A DNA stretch of 64,000 nucleotides, from contig NZ_WARX01000035.1 in the NCBI RefSeq assembly GCF_009720385.1, positions 49,728 through 113,727 of the forward strand, given 5' to 3'. Positions 40,703 through 48,834 of this stretch are shown here, piece after piece (position 1 is the first letter of the stretch; each line of letters opens with the position of its first letter). The notes under the pieces were generated by a model, which did not search any database, was not told where the DNA came from, and worked only from the letters and a program-made list of their open reading frames with translations. This DNA is from Catellatospora vulcania (GTDB lineage Bacteria; Actinomycetota; Actinomycetes; Mycobacteriales; Micromonosporaceae). The position numbers and the translations under genes are program-made.

Positions 40703-41479
40703 GTGACCCCCTCCCCCGCCGCCGACGCCCACTATCGGGCCGGCACGCCCTCCTCCGACGGTGATCCGCACCGCCGTCAGGCCGGCACGCCCTCCTCCGA
40801 CGGTGATCCGCACCGCCATCAGGCCGGCACGCCCTCCTCTACCGGTGATCTGCACCGCCGTCGGGCGGGCACGTCGGCTCCGGTCAGTGACCTGCACCGT
40901 CACCACGCCGGGGCCATCGGGCTGGACCTGCACCGGCGCGTCCTGGCGGCCGCGGGCGCCGGCCCGCACGAGATCGTGGGCGCGCTGGCGGATCTGCGCG
41001 ACCTGCGCGCCGCGATCGACCACGCGGAGCGGGACCTGCTGGCCGCGGCCCGCCGCCGCGGGGTGAGCTGGGCGCGGGTCGCGGCGGCGCTCGGCCTGCG
41101 CACCCGCCAGGCCGCCGAGCAGCGCGCGACGCGGCTGGCCGCGCAGGTGGCCGCGCAATCTGGCGATTGTCAACATTGCGTTGACACCACGCTCGTCGCC
41201 GAACTGCGCTCGGCCGCCCGCGCCGCGGCCGGGCAGATGGCAGCGGACCCCTCCTGGGACGGCGTCGAGCCCTGCGCCGCACTGGTTCGGACGGGCCTCA
41301 CCGCGGCGGTCGACGCCCCGGCAGGAGCGCTGTATTCGCTGGTAGAGCACGCTGTCGACGACCTCTCCGCAGTCGATCTGGACGGCCGTCCGGTGCTGCT
41401 GCGGGTCGCCGTGGGCCGGCTGCGCCAGGCCTACCGTGCCGCCACTCCGGGTGCCGCAGACCGGGGTAAGGCCCGCTGA
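40703..41479 (+). CDS. HSP18-type transcriptional regulator-like protein with tandem repeats
   Basis: The 258-residue protein has a helical core, IVGALADLRDLRAAIDHAER near residue 90. It is followed by an HTH-like RRRGVSWARVAAALGLRTRQ and AAEQRATRLAAQV, a pattern seen in actinobacterial proteins annotated as HSP18 transcriptional regulators. Residues about 13-68 are three near-identical 14-residue repeats (AGTPSSDGDPHRRQ) and a degenerate fourth. Perfect TGTCAAC/GTTGACA palindromes lie both upstream and inside the coding region, so the protein may regulate itself by binding two sites. The GTG at 40703 is chosen because it follows the operator; an earlier codon at 40664 lies inside it. The annotation of the family is from memory. 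Confidence 0.65.
   Translation: MTPSPAADAHYRAGTPSSDGDPHRRQAGTPSSDGDPHRHQAGTPSSTGDLHRRRAGTSAPVSDLHRHHAGAIGLDLHRRVLAAAGAGPHEIVGALADLRDLRAAIDHAERDLLAAARRRGVSWARVAAALGLRTRQAAEQRATRLAAQVAAQSGDCQHCVDTTLVAELRSAARAAAGQMAADPSWDGVEPCAALVRTGLTAAVDAPAGALYSLVEHAVDDLSAVDLDGRPVLLRVAVGRLRQAYRAATPGAADRGKAR
40739..40906 (+). repeat. 42-bp tandem repeat in the HSP18-type regulator gene
   Basis: Units at 40739-40780, 40781-40822 and 40823-40864 are nearly identical (14 codons each), and 40865-40906 is a degenerate fourth. The unit is a multiple of three, so copy-number change keeps the frame. This is a likely length-variable locus. Confidence 0.85.
41168..41186. promoter_or_regulatory. TGTCAAC-N5-GTTGACA operator inside the regulator gene
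   Basis: TGTCAAC (41168-41174) and GTTGACA (41180-41186) repeat exactly the upstream operator, 514 bp away, now within the coding sequence (encoding about GDCQHCVDT). Chance occurrence of two such 14-base matches so close together is unlikely. A DNA loop or internal road-block is possible. Confidence 0.6.
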
Positions 41480-41550
41480 CGTCCACATTGACAGGCCCGT
41501 ACACCCCACCCATGATGAGCCACTCCGGCTCAACTTCAGGGAGGAAACGT

Positions 41551-42816
41551 ATGGGCGGCACGACGGCGGTGCTCGGTGACCGGAACGCACGGCTGTTCCT
41601 CGGCGTGACCCTCACCTCGGGGTTCGGCAGCACGGCGATGTCGCTGGCCGCCTCGGTGTGGGTGCTCACGCTGACCGGCTCGGCGAGCCTCGCCGCGCTG
41701 TGCGGCCTGTGCGTCTACCTGCCGTCACTGGCCGGCCCGGTGCTGGGCGCCCTGGTCGACCGGCTGCCCCGGCAGCGACTGCTGGTCACGACCAGCGCCG
41801 CGATGGCCGCACTCCTGCTCACCCTGCTCGCCGTACGCGGACCCGCGCAGACCTGGCTGATCTTCGCGGTGATGCTCGGCTACGGCGTCGCCTTCGTGCT
41901 GCTCGACGCGGGCGAGGCCGCCGTGCTCCAGGCGGCGGTGCCCGCCGACCGGCTCGGCGGCGTGAACAGCCTGCGGATGAGCGTGCAGGAGGGCATGAAA
42001 CTGGTCGCGCCGCCGGCCGGGGCGGCACTGTTCACGCTGCACGGCGGCTCGTCGGTGGCTGTGCTGTCCGCGCTGGCGCTGGGCGTGGCCGCCGGCTGCT
42101 ACGCGGCGCTCCGGCCCGGCCCGCTGCCCGTCGCCGCCCCTGGGGACGGCTCGCTGCTGCGGCGTACCCGCGTGGGCATGGGCTTTCTCCGGCGGCACGC
42201 GCCGCTGCGCGCGCTGGTGGGGACGGGGTCGGCGGCGGTGGCGATGTCGGGGCTGTCCAACGCGGCGGCGTACCTGGTCATCGTCGGGGATCTGGGGCGG
42301 GCGCCCGAGTTCGCCGGGGTGCTCGCCGCCGCGCAGGGCGCCGGGTCGGTCGCGGGCGGGCTGCTGTGCGGGCGGGTGCTGGACCGCCGCGGTGAGCCCG
42401 CCGCGGCGTGGTGGGGCGCCGCCCTGTCCGCGCTGGGCCTGGCCCTGCAGTCGGTACCGTCGACGCCGGTGGTCGCCCTGGCCAGGGTGCTGATCGGGGT
42501 CGGTCTGCCGTGGACGGTCATCGCCGCGATGACGGCCGTGCAGCGGCACACGCCCGCGGAGCTGATCGGGCGCGTCGCCGCGACGGCGAACACGGTGGTG
42601 TTCGCGCCGACGGCGCTGACCATCGCGCTCGGTGCGGGCGCGGTCGAACTGCTCGACCACCGGCTCGTCCTCGGCGTCGCCGCGGCCGGCACGCTGCTGG
42701 CCGCCACGCCGCTGCTCACCCGCCGGCACCGCCGAACCGCCACACCCTGCCCCACCGCACCCACTCCCGGTGCGGCGGAGCTGCCGGACCCGGCGACGGT
42801 CAGTCCTCGTCGCTGA
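41551..42816 (+). CDS. MFS transporter
   Basis: The 421-residue protein has twelve hydrophobic helices of the major facilitator type. GDRNARLFLGVTLTSGFGST is followed by the helix 2-3 loop GALVDRLPRQRLLVTTSAAM near residue 68. A second half starts near FLRRHAPLRALVGTGSAAVA (210) and contains VLDRRGEPAAAWWGAAL near 272. The layout is that of the MFS_3/EntS-like exporters. AGGGAGGAAAC directly before the ATG at 41551 fixes the start. The gene lies 71 bp after the HSP18-type gene and may be under the same control. Confidence 0.9.
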   Translation: MGGTTAVLGDRNARLFLGVTLTSGFGSTAMSLAASVWVLTLTGSASLAALCGLCVYLPSLAGPVLGALVDRLPRQRLLVTTSAAMAALLLTLLAVRGPAQTWLIFAVMLGYGVAFVLLDAGEAAVLQAAVPADRLGGVNSLRMSVQEGMKLVAPPAGAALFTLHGGSSVAVLSALALGVAAGCYAALRPGPLPVAAPGDGSLLRRTRVGMGFLRRHAPLRALVGTGSAAVAMSGLSNAAAYLVIVGDLGRAPEFAGVLAAAQGAGSVAGGLLCGRVLDRRGEPAAAWWGAALSALGLALQSVPSTPVVALARVLIGVGLPWTVIAAMTAVQRHTPAELIGRVAATANTVVFAPTALTIALGAGAVELLDHRLVLGVAAAGTLLAATPLLTRRHRRTATPCPTAPTPGAAELPDPATVSPRR

Positions 42817-43543
42817 TCCGAACCCCCCGGCGGCTGAGAAATCCCAGCGAGCGCTCCAGCTTGTCCCGGTCCTCCGCCACGATCAGCCGCGCGGTCTCAT
42901 TGCCGTACGGGTGGAAGAACCCGTCGGCGGCCAGCCTTTGCAGGAACCCGTCCTGCTCGCGCTGCAGCCCCGGGTCGGGCCCGGACTGCCGGGGCGGGCG
43001 GGCGAACCCGGCGCGGTCCCGCTCGGCCTGCCGTCGCGGATGACCCGGTGCGGTCCGGTGCCGCTCGACGAACGACGCGAAATCCTGGATCTCCCGCACC
43101 GCCGCCTCGACGCCCGCGAGCGCGGCGTCGCCGTAGCGGGCCCACGGCAGCGTGTCGGCGGCGTGGGTGAGGGTGAGGTGGAGCAGGCCGTCCATCGCCA
43201 TCTCGGCCACGCACAGCGGGTTGGCCCAGACGATCCGGTTGGCCGAGTCCTCGTAGCGCTGCCACGCCAGGTCGCGCAACGTCTCGTGGTCGTCGTCGCC
43301 GCGTGGGGCGGCGGCGGGCCAGGTCCGCTCGCTGATGCGCAGCAGGGTCAGCGCGTCGTCCCGGAACCGCGAGTCGGAGCGCGCGGCTTCGGCGAGCATG
43401 CCGATCTCGTACACGTGGGTCAGGGCGCGGACGGTCTCGATCAGTTCCTGCGACGTGGGCGCGTCACCCAGGTCGACGGCGAGTCGGAGGGATGCTCGGT
43501 CGGGTGCGACAACCTTTGGTCGGGGCATGTGCCGCCTTGCCAT
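42800..43543 (-). CDS. Conserved hypothetical protein
   Basis: The 247-residue protein is soluble and mainly helical, with conserved-looking patches LIETVRALTHVYEIGMLAEA near residue 34 and QRYEDSANRIVWANPLCVAE near 94. RLIVAEDRDKLERSLGFLSR lies near the C-terminus. I do not recognise a family. It converges with the MFS gene and their 3' ends overlap by 17 bp, which would limit antisense-free expression of both. No signal peptide is present. Confidence 0.7.
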   Translation of the reverse strand: MARRHMPRPKVVAPDRASLRLAVDLGDAPTSQELIETVRALTHVYEIGMLAEAARSDSRFRDDALTLLRISERTWPAAAPRGDDDHETLRDLAWQRYEDSANRIVWANPLCVAEMAMDGLLHLTLTHAADTLPWARYGDAALAGVEAAVREIQDFASFVERHRTAPGHPRRQAERDRAGFARPPRQSGPDPGLQREQDGFLQRLAADGFFHPYGNETARLIVAEDRDKLERSLGFLSRRGVRISDED

Positions 43544-43628
43544 CGGAGATCATCTGAGTCTTGGCAGTATCCAGGATGGATCACCGGTAACACCAGGCAA
43601 CAAAGTGGACCGCATCCGTACACCTGCG

Positions 43629-43676
43629 AGGAAGGGCACCTTCTTAACGGACGTCCGTTAAGAAGGTGCCCTTCCT
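43629..43676. repeat. Perfect 48-bp palindrome, GGAAGGGCACC family (C1)
   Basis: The 24-bp half AGGAAGGGCACCTTCTTAAC plus GGAC (43629-43652) is followed directly by its exact reverse complement (43653-43676), with no spacer. It lies upstream of the 42800-43543 gene and downstream of the small secreted-protein gene. An imperfect 48-bp relative is at 51007-51054. Confidence 0.9.
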
Positions 43677-43717
43677 TTGCCTGTCGGAGCGGGCGGCGGG
43701 CGGCGGGCAGCGGGCAG

Positions 43718-43996
43718 TCAGGGTGCTGCGGGTGGGTGCGGCGGCCACGGCCGTTCCGGCAGCAGTGCCCGCAGCGGGTGCGACGACTGCGGCAGAGCCC
43801 ACAGCGGGTGCGACGGCTGCGGCAGTGCCCGCAGGGTGTCGGACACCGCGGGCCGGGGTGGCGGCCACGGCCGCGTGTCGGGCGGGGCGGCCGCTGTCTG
43901 CGCGCTCACGAACCCTGCCGCGAGCAGCGCGACGACGCCCAGCGCCAGGGCCGGCAAAGGCCGGCGATCGGACCGGGACACCCGACCACCCCCCAT
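43718..43996 (-). CDS. Small secreted or anchored proline-rich protein
   Basis: The 92-residue product starts MGGGRVSRSDRRPLPALALG and has one hydrophobic segment (ALALGVVALLAAGFVSAQTA), probably a signal peptide or anchor. The mature part is short and Pro-rich with internal repeats (TLRALPQPSHPL and ALPQSSHPL). The repeats reflect DNA direct repeats of about 33 bp. I do not recognise a family, and the gene might not be real because repetitive GC-rich DNA easily stays open. Confidence 0.4.
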   Translation of the reverse strand: MGGGRVSRSDRRPLPALALGVVALLAAGFVSAQTAAAPPDTRPWPPPRPAVSDTLRALPQPSHPLWALPQSSHPLRALLPERPWPPHPPAAP

Positions 43997-44064
43997 GATC
44001 ACTCCCTTACCCATTATCTGCCGGTTCGCGCCGGTCGGCAGCCCGACCGGGCGACGATGGGACG

Positions 44065-45093
44065 GTGACCGGCTGGGTGCTGCACGTGGACCTGGACCAG
44101 TTCGTGGCCGCGGTCGAGGTGCTGCGCCGTCCGGAGCTGCGCGGGCGGCCGGTGGTGGTCGGCGGGGACGGCGACCCGACCAAGCGCGGCGTGGTCAGCA
44201 CCGCCTCGTACGAGGCCCGCGAGTTCGGCGTGCACTCGGGCCAACCGCTGCGCGTCGCCGCCCGCAAGTGCCCGGACGCGGTGTTCCTGCCCGTCGACTC
44301 CGCCGCGTACGAGCAGGCGTCGGCGCTGGTCATGGCAGCCCTGCGGGACAGCGGCGCGGTGGTCGAGGTGCTCGGCTGGGACGAGGCGTTCCTCGCCCCG
44401 GACACCGGCGACCCGGAGGCCGCCGCCCGCGACCTGCAACGGCGGGTGCGGGACGCGACCGGTCTCGACTGCACCGTCGGCATCGGCGACAACCGGCTGC
44501 GGGCCAAACTCGCCACCGGGTTCGGCAAACCCTCGGGCGTGTACCGGCTGACCCGCGCGAACTGGGACGACGTGATGGGCGACCGGCCCACCGACGCGCT
44601 CTGGGGCGTCGGCACGAAGACGGCGAAACGGCTGGCCGCACACGGCCTGCACACCGTCGCCGAGCTGGCTGCGGCCGACCCGCAGGAACTGGCCGCCACG
44701 TTCGGCCCGGCCACCGGCCCGTGGCTGGTCCGGCTCGCCCACGGCGAGGACGACACCCCGGTGACCGGTGCGCCGTACGTGGCGCGCTCGCTGGGCAAGG
44801 AGACCACGTTCCAGACCGACCTGGACGACTGGACCGAGGTACGCCAGGAGGTGCTGGCACTGGCCGTGCAGGTCGCCGACGCGGCGGTGGCGCAGGAGCG
44901 GCTGGTGGGACGGGTGGTGGTGAAGGTGCGCTACGCCCCCTTCACCACCCGCACCCACGGCCACACCCTCGACGCGCCGACCACCGACCCGGCCGCGATC
45001 GAGCACGCCGCCCTGGCCGCCCTCGCCGAATTCTCCGCCGATCGCCCGGTCCGCCTCCTCGGCGTCCGAGCCGAGTTCACCCCACCGCGCTGA
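44065..45093 (+). CDS. dinB: DNA polymerase IV (Y-family)
   Basis: Pol IV copies damaged DNA with low fidelity. The 342-residue protein has the Y-family catalytic pieces: VLHVDLDQFVAAVEVLR near residue 5, TASYEAREFGVHSGQPLRVA near 46 and VEVLGWDEAFLAPDTGD near 100, where the usual SxDE is changed to GWDE while the acidic pair is kept. Helix-hairpin-helix DALWGVGTKTAKRLAAHGLH near 178 follows, then the little-finger domain. The protein is short and ends at about the little finger, and no canonical beta-clamp-binding motif is evident at the C-terminus. Of the two mycobacterial types it would be like the one lacking clamp binding. No SOS box is visible upstream. Confidence 0.92.
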   Translation: MTGWVLHVDLDQFVAAVEVLRRPELRGRPVVVGGDGDPTKRGVVSTASYEAREFGVHSGQPLRVAARKCPDAVFLPVDSAAYEQASALVMAALRDSGAVVEVLGWDEAFLAPDTGDPEAAARDLQRRVRDATGLDCTVGIGDNRLRAKLATGFGKPSGVYRLTRANWDDVMGDRPTDALWGVGTKTAKRLAAHGLHTVAELAAADPQELAATFGPATGPWLVRLAHGEDDTPVTGAPYVARSLGKETTFQTDLDDWTEVRQEVLALAVQVADAAVAQERLVGRVVVKVRYAPFTTRTHGHTLDAPTTDPAAIEHAALAALAEFSADRPVRLLGVRAEFTPPR

Positions 45094-45118
45094 CCCCAGC
45101 CCCCATACACCCGCACCA

Positions 45119-45183
45119 ATAGACGTCGGCCGATCTGGATGACAAATCGGCGGTCGGAGTCATCTGGATAGGTCAACGTCTAT
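45119..45183. repeat. Long hairpin, ATAGAC family (B2)
   Basis: ATAGACGTCGGCCGATCTGG (from 45119) pairs with the inverted CCAGATGA.../GTCTAT end (45160-45183) at about 19 of 24 positions, with an inner GATGAC/GTCATC stem. The start resembles B1 (ATAGACATTGGCCTATCTGA). It lies between the convergent dinB and 45233-45418 genes, as B1 lies between a convergent pair. Confidence 0.7.
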
Positions 45184-45232
45184 GAGTAACGCAAGCGGCG
45201 GAGCGCCCGAGGCCGTTCGGAACGGCCCGGGG

Positions 45233-45418
45233 TTACTCGGCGGCCTCTTCGGAGGTGCGGCGTTCGGTGTAGAGGTCGGGTCCGTGCTGGGCGCGCAGGG
45301 TGCGGATGTCCGACTCGGCCAGGATCGCCTCCGCCTGGGCCTGGGGATCGGCGCTGCCGACGGCCAGTTCCTCGGGCAGCAGCTTCTCGGCGCGTGAAGT
45401 GGTGCGGTCCTCGTCCAT
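45233..45418 (-). CDS. Small conserved protein, function unknown
   Basis: The 61-residue protein begins MDEDRTTSRAEKLLPEELAV and continues GSADPQAQAEAILAESDIRT. It has no membrane segment. Acidic small proteins of this pattern (SRAEKLLPEE...AQAEAILAESD) are, from memory, common in Micromonosporaceae. No role is known. It lies 29 bp upstream of the nucleoside hydrolase stop on the other side of a short gap and is not clearly in an operon. Confidence 0.7.
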   Translation of the reverse strand: MDEDRTTSRAEKLLPEELAVGSADPQAQAEAILAESDIRTLRAQHGPDLYTERRTSEEAAE

Positions 45419-45447
45419 GCACCACGGCTACCGCGCCACGGCCGTCC

Positions 45448-46377
45448 CTAAACCTGCTGGTCGAGGCTGGTCACCCGATCGAGCAGCGCCTCGACCACCG
45501 CGTGCACGTCCGCGTCGACGACCACGTCGACCGTCGGCCCGTCGGCGGGTTCCAGATCCACCACGGTGCCGCCCCGGCTGGGGCCGTATCCCGCGTCGAC
45601 GTGAACCCGCGCGGGCCGCGTCGTGATCAGCTCGGGATGCAGGACAGCCAGCACGGCGACCGCGTCGTGCACCGGGGTCACCGCGCCGAGGCCGTGCCGG
45701 TAGCCGCCCAGCGCCCGCGCGGTGAGCGCGCCGATCGGGCCGGACCGGGCGAGCACGGCGATGTCCGCGTCGACGAGCCCGGTGCGGCGGGTGACGTCCA
45801 GCGGCACCAGGGTGGTCGGCACGGGCACGCCGGGATCGGTCAGCACCCGGTGCGCGGCCTCCGGGTCGAACCACACGTTGAACTCCGCGGCGGGGGTCAT
45901 GTTGCCCGCGCCGATCGACCCGCCCATCACCACGAGCCGGTCGAGCCGCGCCGCGACCTGCGGGTACAGCGCGTAGAACAGGGCCACGTTCGTCAGCGGA
46001 CCGACCGCGAACAGGGTCAGCGGTCCCGGTGCGGCGGCCACCGTGGCGGCGAGGAACTCGGCGGCGGGGCGGAGATCGGCCGTGCCGGGCGGTTCGGGCA
46101 GCGTGATGCCGCCGAGCCCGCCGTCGCCGTGGGCGCCCCGCTTCTCGCTGACGGGTACGCGTACCAGCGAACGGGCCGCGCCCGCGGCGACCGGGACGTC
46201 GCCGCGCCCGGCCAGGCTCAGCACGGACCGGGCGTTGCGGGTGGTCAGCTCGATGCCGACGTTGCCGCCGACGGTGGTGACGCCGCGCAGGTCGAGTTCG
46301 GGGCTGGCGCAGACGGTGAGCAGCGCCATCATGTCGTCGATACCGGGATCGCAGTCGATCGCCACAGCGCGTGCCAT
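45448..46377 (-). CDS. Nucleoside hydrolase (inosine/uridine-preferring type)
   Basis: The 309-residue enzyme cleaves the N-glycosidic bond of ribonucleosides. The calcium-binding DCDPGIDDMMALL lies at the N-terminus near residue 8, TTVGGNVGIELTTRNA near 34, LFAVGPLTNVALF near 120, VVMGGSIGAGNMTPAAEFNV near 149 and the metal-binding PVHDAVAVLAVLHPE near 235. All four calcium Asp/Asn positions appear present. Nucleobases released by such an enzyme could feed the purine operon in this window. The two loci are 19 kb apart, and this link is inferred. Confidence 0.94.
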   Translation of the reverse strand: MARAVAIDCDPGIDDMMALLTVCASPELDLRGVTTVGGNVGIELTTRNARSVLSLAGRGDVPVAAGAARSLVRVPVSEKRGAHGDGGLGGITLPEPPGTADLRPAAEFLAATVAAAPGPLTLFAVGPLTNVALFYALYPQVAARLDRLVVMGGSIGAGNMTPAAEFNVWFDPEAAHRVLTDPGVPVPTTLVPLDVTRRTGLVDADIAVLARSGPIGALTARALGGYRHGLGAVTPVHDAVAVLAVLHPELITTRPARVHVDAGYGPSRGGTVVDLEPADGPTVDVVVDADVHAVVEALLDRVTSLDQQV

Positions 46378-46488
46378 GCCGCCATCCTCCCCCATCGGGT
46401 GATCGGCCGCCGACCTGTCGCGCTCGCGACCCGCGGTATGCCGATTCGGACGGTTGCCAGACCCGTTGCCCCGCAACAAGGTGTCCCC

Positions 46489-48834
46489 ATGCCCGTACCC
46501 CGCTACGACGCCGCGCCGGTGGACCGCCCGTCCGGCCTGATCCCTCCTCCTGTCGACCTGTCCGGGGTGACCGAGCTGCGCCTGCACGGCGTCGGCGGCA
46601 CCACCGCGGAGGACCTGCTCGGCGACCTCGCCCCGCAGCAGGTCTCCGGCGACCGCATCGCCGGCTTCTACCGCACCGCCGACCTGCCCGCCCGCCACGT
46701 CGAGGCGTACTCGTGGGGCGGGCTCACCTCGCGCAGCGGGTCGCGGGTGCTGTGGCTGCTGCTGCTGCCGTTCGCGATGGCGAACCTGGCGGGGTGGATG
46801 TGCACGCCGAAGACCCACGGCTCGGGCTGGCGGTTCCGGCTGCACCGCACGTTCGTGCGCTGGACCGCGCTCGGCATCACCGTGAACGTCGTGCTGGTCA
46901 TGGCGATGGGCACCATGGAGCTGCTGGCCTACCAGTGCGGCGGGCGCGACGACTGCGCCGGTGACAACTGGCTGCTGAGCTGGCTGCGCAGCCCGCTGCT
47001 GGCCGAGCACGCCGGGCGGCGGGTGCTGATCGGCGCGCTGGTGCCGGTGCTGTTCGTGGCCTTCCTGGCGGTGCTGACCCTGCGCAGCATCAACCGGTAC
47101 GAGGAGGTGGACCCGCCGTACCAGGTGGGGAACAAGCCGCCGCGCGCCGCGACCAGCGCCGCCCAGCCGAAGCTGACCCTGGCCGACCGCGCCTTCTGGG
47201 ACGGCCGCCGCAGCGCGTTCGACCTGGGCTGCGCGCACGTCGCGGCGGCGCTGGCGTTCATCGCGCTGGCGCTGGGCTACACCGGGCACGGCATGTTCTA
47301 CGACGGTGACATTCCGAGGATGGAGGCCCGGTGGGCGATGTACGCCACGCTCGTCCTCGGCGGCGCGGCCGTGCTCGGCGCGCTGGTGGTGACCGCGCTG
47401 GACGAGTGCCGCCGGTGGGCGGCCGGGCTGCTGATCGCCCTGGCCGTCGGCGCGCTGGTCACCGCGGCCGTGTTCCTGCTGGCGCAGCCCGAGATGGGGC
47501 GGCCCTGGGGTTACCTGCCCAACATGCGGTACACCATCAACTTCGCCTTCGGCGGCATCTTCGGCGCGCTCGGGCTGACCCTGGTGTCCACGCTGCTGGG
47601 CGGCTGGAAGCGGGGCATCTTCTTCATCTTCGGCCCGTTCGTGGTGCTCGCCGTCAGCATCGCGCTGCTCAACGCGGTGATGCTGGGCGCGATGCTGCGC
47701 ATCACCGACCTGTTCGGCGAGGTGAACTCGCTGACGCTGATCCCGGTGGTCGCGCCGCAGCCCGGCGAGCTGTACGTGTACCCGATCATCACCACGCTGC
47801 ACCAGTACCTGACCCTGGTGCCGCTGGCCATCATCGTGCTGTTCGGCGTCTTCGAGCTGATCGCGTACTGGCGCGCGGGCGCGAGCCGCAAGGCCCGCGC
47901 GCAGGCCGAGAAGTTCTACGCCGTCGACCGCTATCCGCAGCCCGGCGCCGAGCCCGACTGGTACGACAACGCGGCCGGGCAGCGGCGCTGGATCGCGAGC
48001 GTGGTGCGGGCCCGGGTGGTCGCGCAGATGCCCCGCCACATCGACCGGCTGCTCACCGCCATGGCGATCGTCGGCCTGATCCTGCTGATCGCGATCCAGG
48101 TCCGCTACTGGGTGTTCCACCGGCTGCCCTGGGGCACGCAGTGGACGGTCACCGCGGGCAGCTACCTGACCGCCGCGCTGCCGATCCTGGTCGTGCTGCT
48201 GCTGCGGCGCGGCTGGACCAACCTGGCCAGCCGCCGCCGCATCGGCGTGATCTGGGACGTGTGCACGTTCTGGCCGCGCGCGTTCCACCCGCTGGCCCCG
48301 CCGTCGTACGCCGAGCGCGCCGTGCCCGAGGTGCAGCGGCGGCTGTGGCGGCTGCACAGCAACGGCGGCAAGGTCGTCGTGGCGGCGCACAGCCAGGGCA
48401 GCATCATCGCCGCGGCGGCCCTGCTGCAACGCGACAACCTGCCCGCCGAGGGGCAGTACGCGCTGGTCACGTTCGGCTCGCCGCTGCGCACCCTGTACGG
48501 ATGGGCGTTCCCGGCGTACTTCACCGACTCCGTGCTGCGCTCGCTGGAGCCGCGGCTGCGGGCCTGGCGCAACTTCTACTACGACACCGACTTCATCGGC
48601 GGCGCGGCGCTGGCCGCCAAGCCCGAGTCCGCCGTGGACGTGCTGCTGCCCGACCCGGAGACCTGCTGGTACATCTACGGCCAGCCGCTGCCGCTGGCCC
48701 GGCGGCACACCGGCTACTGGGACGACCCGGCGGTGTGGCGCAAGGTCGACGAGCTGGCTGCGGCGCTGGCCGCCGGACCGCAGGTGCCCGTGCAGCCCGG
48801 CCCGCCGCTTACCGAGTCCGAGGTGGGGCTGTAG
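46489..48834 (+). CDS. Polytopic membrane protein with split alpha/beta-hydrolase motifs
   Basis: The 781-residue protein starts with a soluble part containing LRLHGVGGTTAEDLLGDLAP (residues about 30-49), like the oxyanion loop of lipases. About eleven hydrophobic helices follow, the first near VLWLLLLPFAMANLAG and the last near TAGSYLTAALPILVVLLLRR. A C-terminal soluble region has KVVVAAHSQGSIIAAAALLQ with a GxSxG-type Ser near 635 and LVTFGSPLRTLYG, followed by DTDFIGG and RRHTGYWDD as possible Asp and His. An alpha/beta hydrolase may thus be interrupted by a membrane domain. Start ATG 46489 is the first codon of the clear open frame. No family was recognised. Confidence 0.8.
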   Translation: MPVPRYDAAPVDRPSGLIPPPVDLSGVTELRLHGVGGTTAEDLLGDLAPQQVSGDRIAGFYRTADLPARHVEAYSWGGLTSRSGSRVLWLLLLPFAMANLAGWMCTPKTHGSGWRFRLHRTFVRWTALGITVNVVLVMAMGTMELLAYQCGGRDDCAGDNWLLSWLRSPLLAEHAGRRVLIGALVPVLFVAFLAVLTLRSINRYEEVDPPYQVGNKPPRAATSAAQPKLTLADRAFWDGRRSAFDLGCAHVAAALAFIALALGYTGHGMFYDGDIPRMEARWAMYATLVLGGAAVLGALVVTALDECRRWAAGLLIALAVGALVTAAVFLLAQPEMGRPWGYLPNMRYTINFAFGGIFGALGLTLVSTLLGGWKRGIFFIFGPFVVLAVSIALLNAVMLGAMLRITDLFGEVNSLTLIPVVAPQPGELYVYPIITTLHQYLTLVPLAIIVLFGVFELIAYWRAGASRKARAQAEKFYAVDRYPQPGAEPDWYDNAAGQRRWIASVVRARVVAQMPRHIDRLLTAMAIVGLILLIAIQVRYWVFHRLPWGTQWTVTAGSYLTAALPILVVLLLRRGWTNLASRRRIGVIWDVCTFWPRAFHPLAPPSYAERAVPEVQRRLWRLHSNGGKVVVAAHSQGSIIAAAALLQRDNLPAEGQYALVTFGSPLRTLYGWAFPAYFTDSVLRSLEPRLRAWRNFYYDTDFIGGAALAAKPESAVDVLLPDPETCWYIYGQPLPLARRHTGYWDDPAVWRKVDELAAALAAGPQVPVQPGPPLTESEVGL

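Noticed and set aside
40739..40906. 42-bp direct repeats as a CRISPR-like array
   Set aside because: The units are contiguous with no spacers and encode a protein tail in frame.
45448..48708. About 1080-codon minus-strand frame
   Set aside because: Its last 309 residues are the true nucleoside hydrolase; the N-terminal remainder is a shadow of the membrane protein on the other strand.
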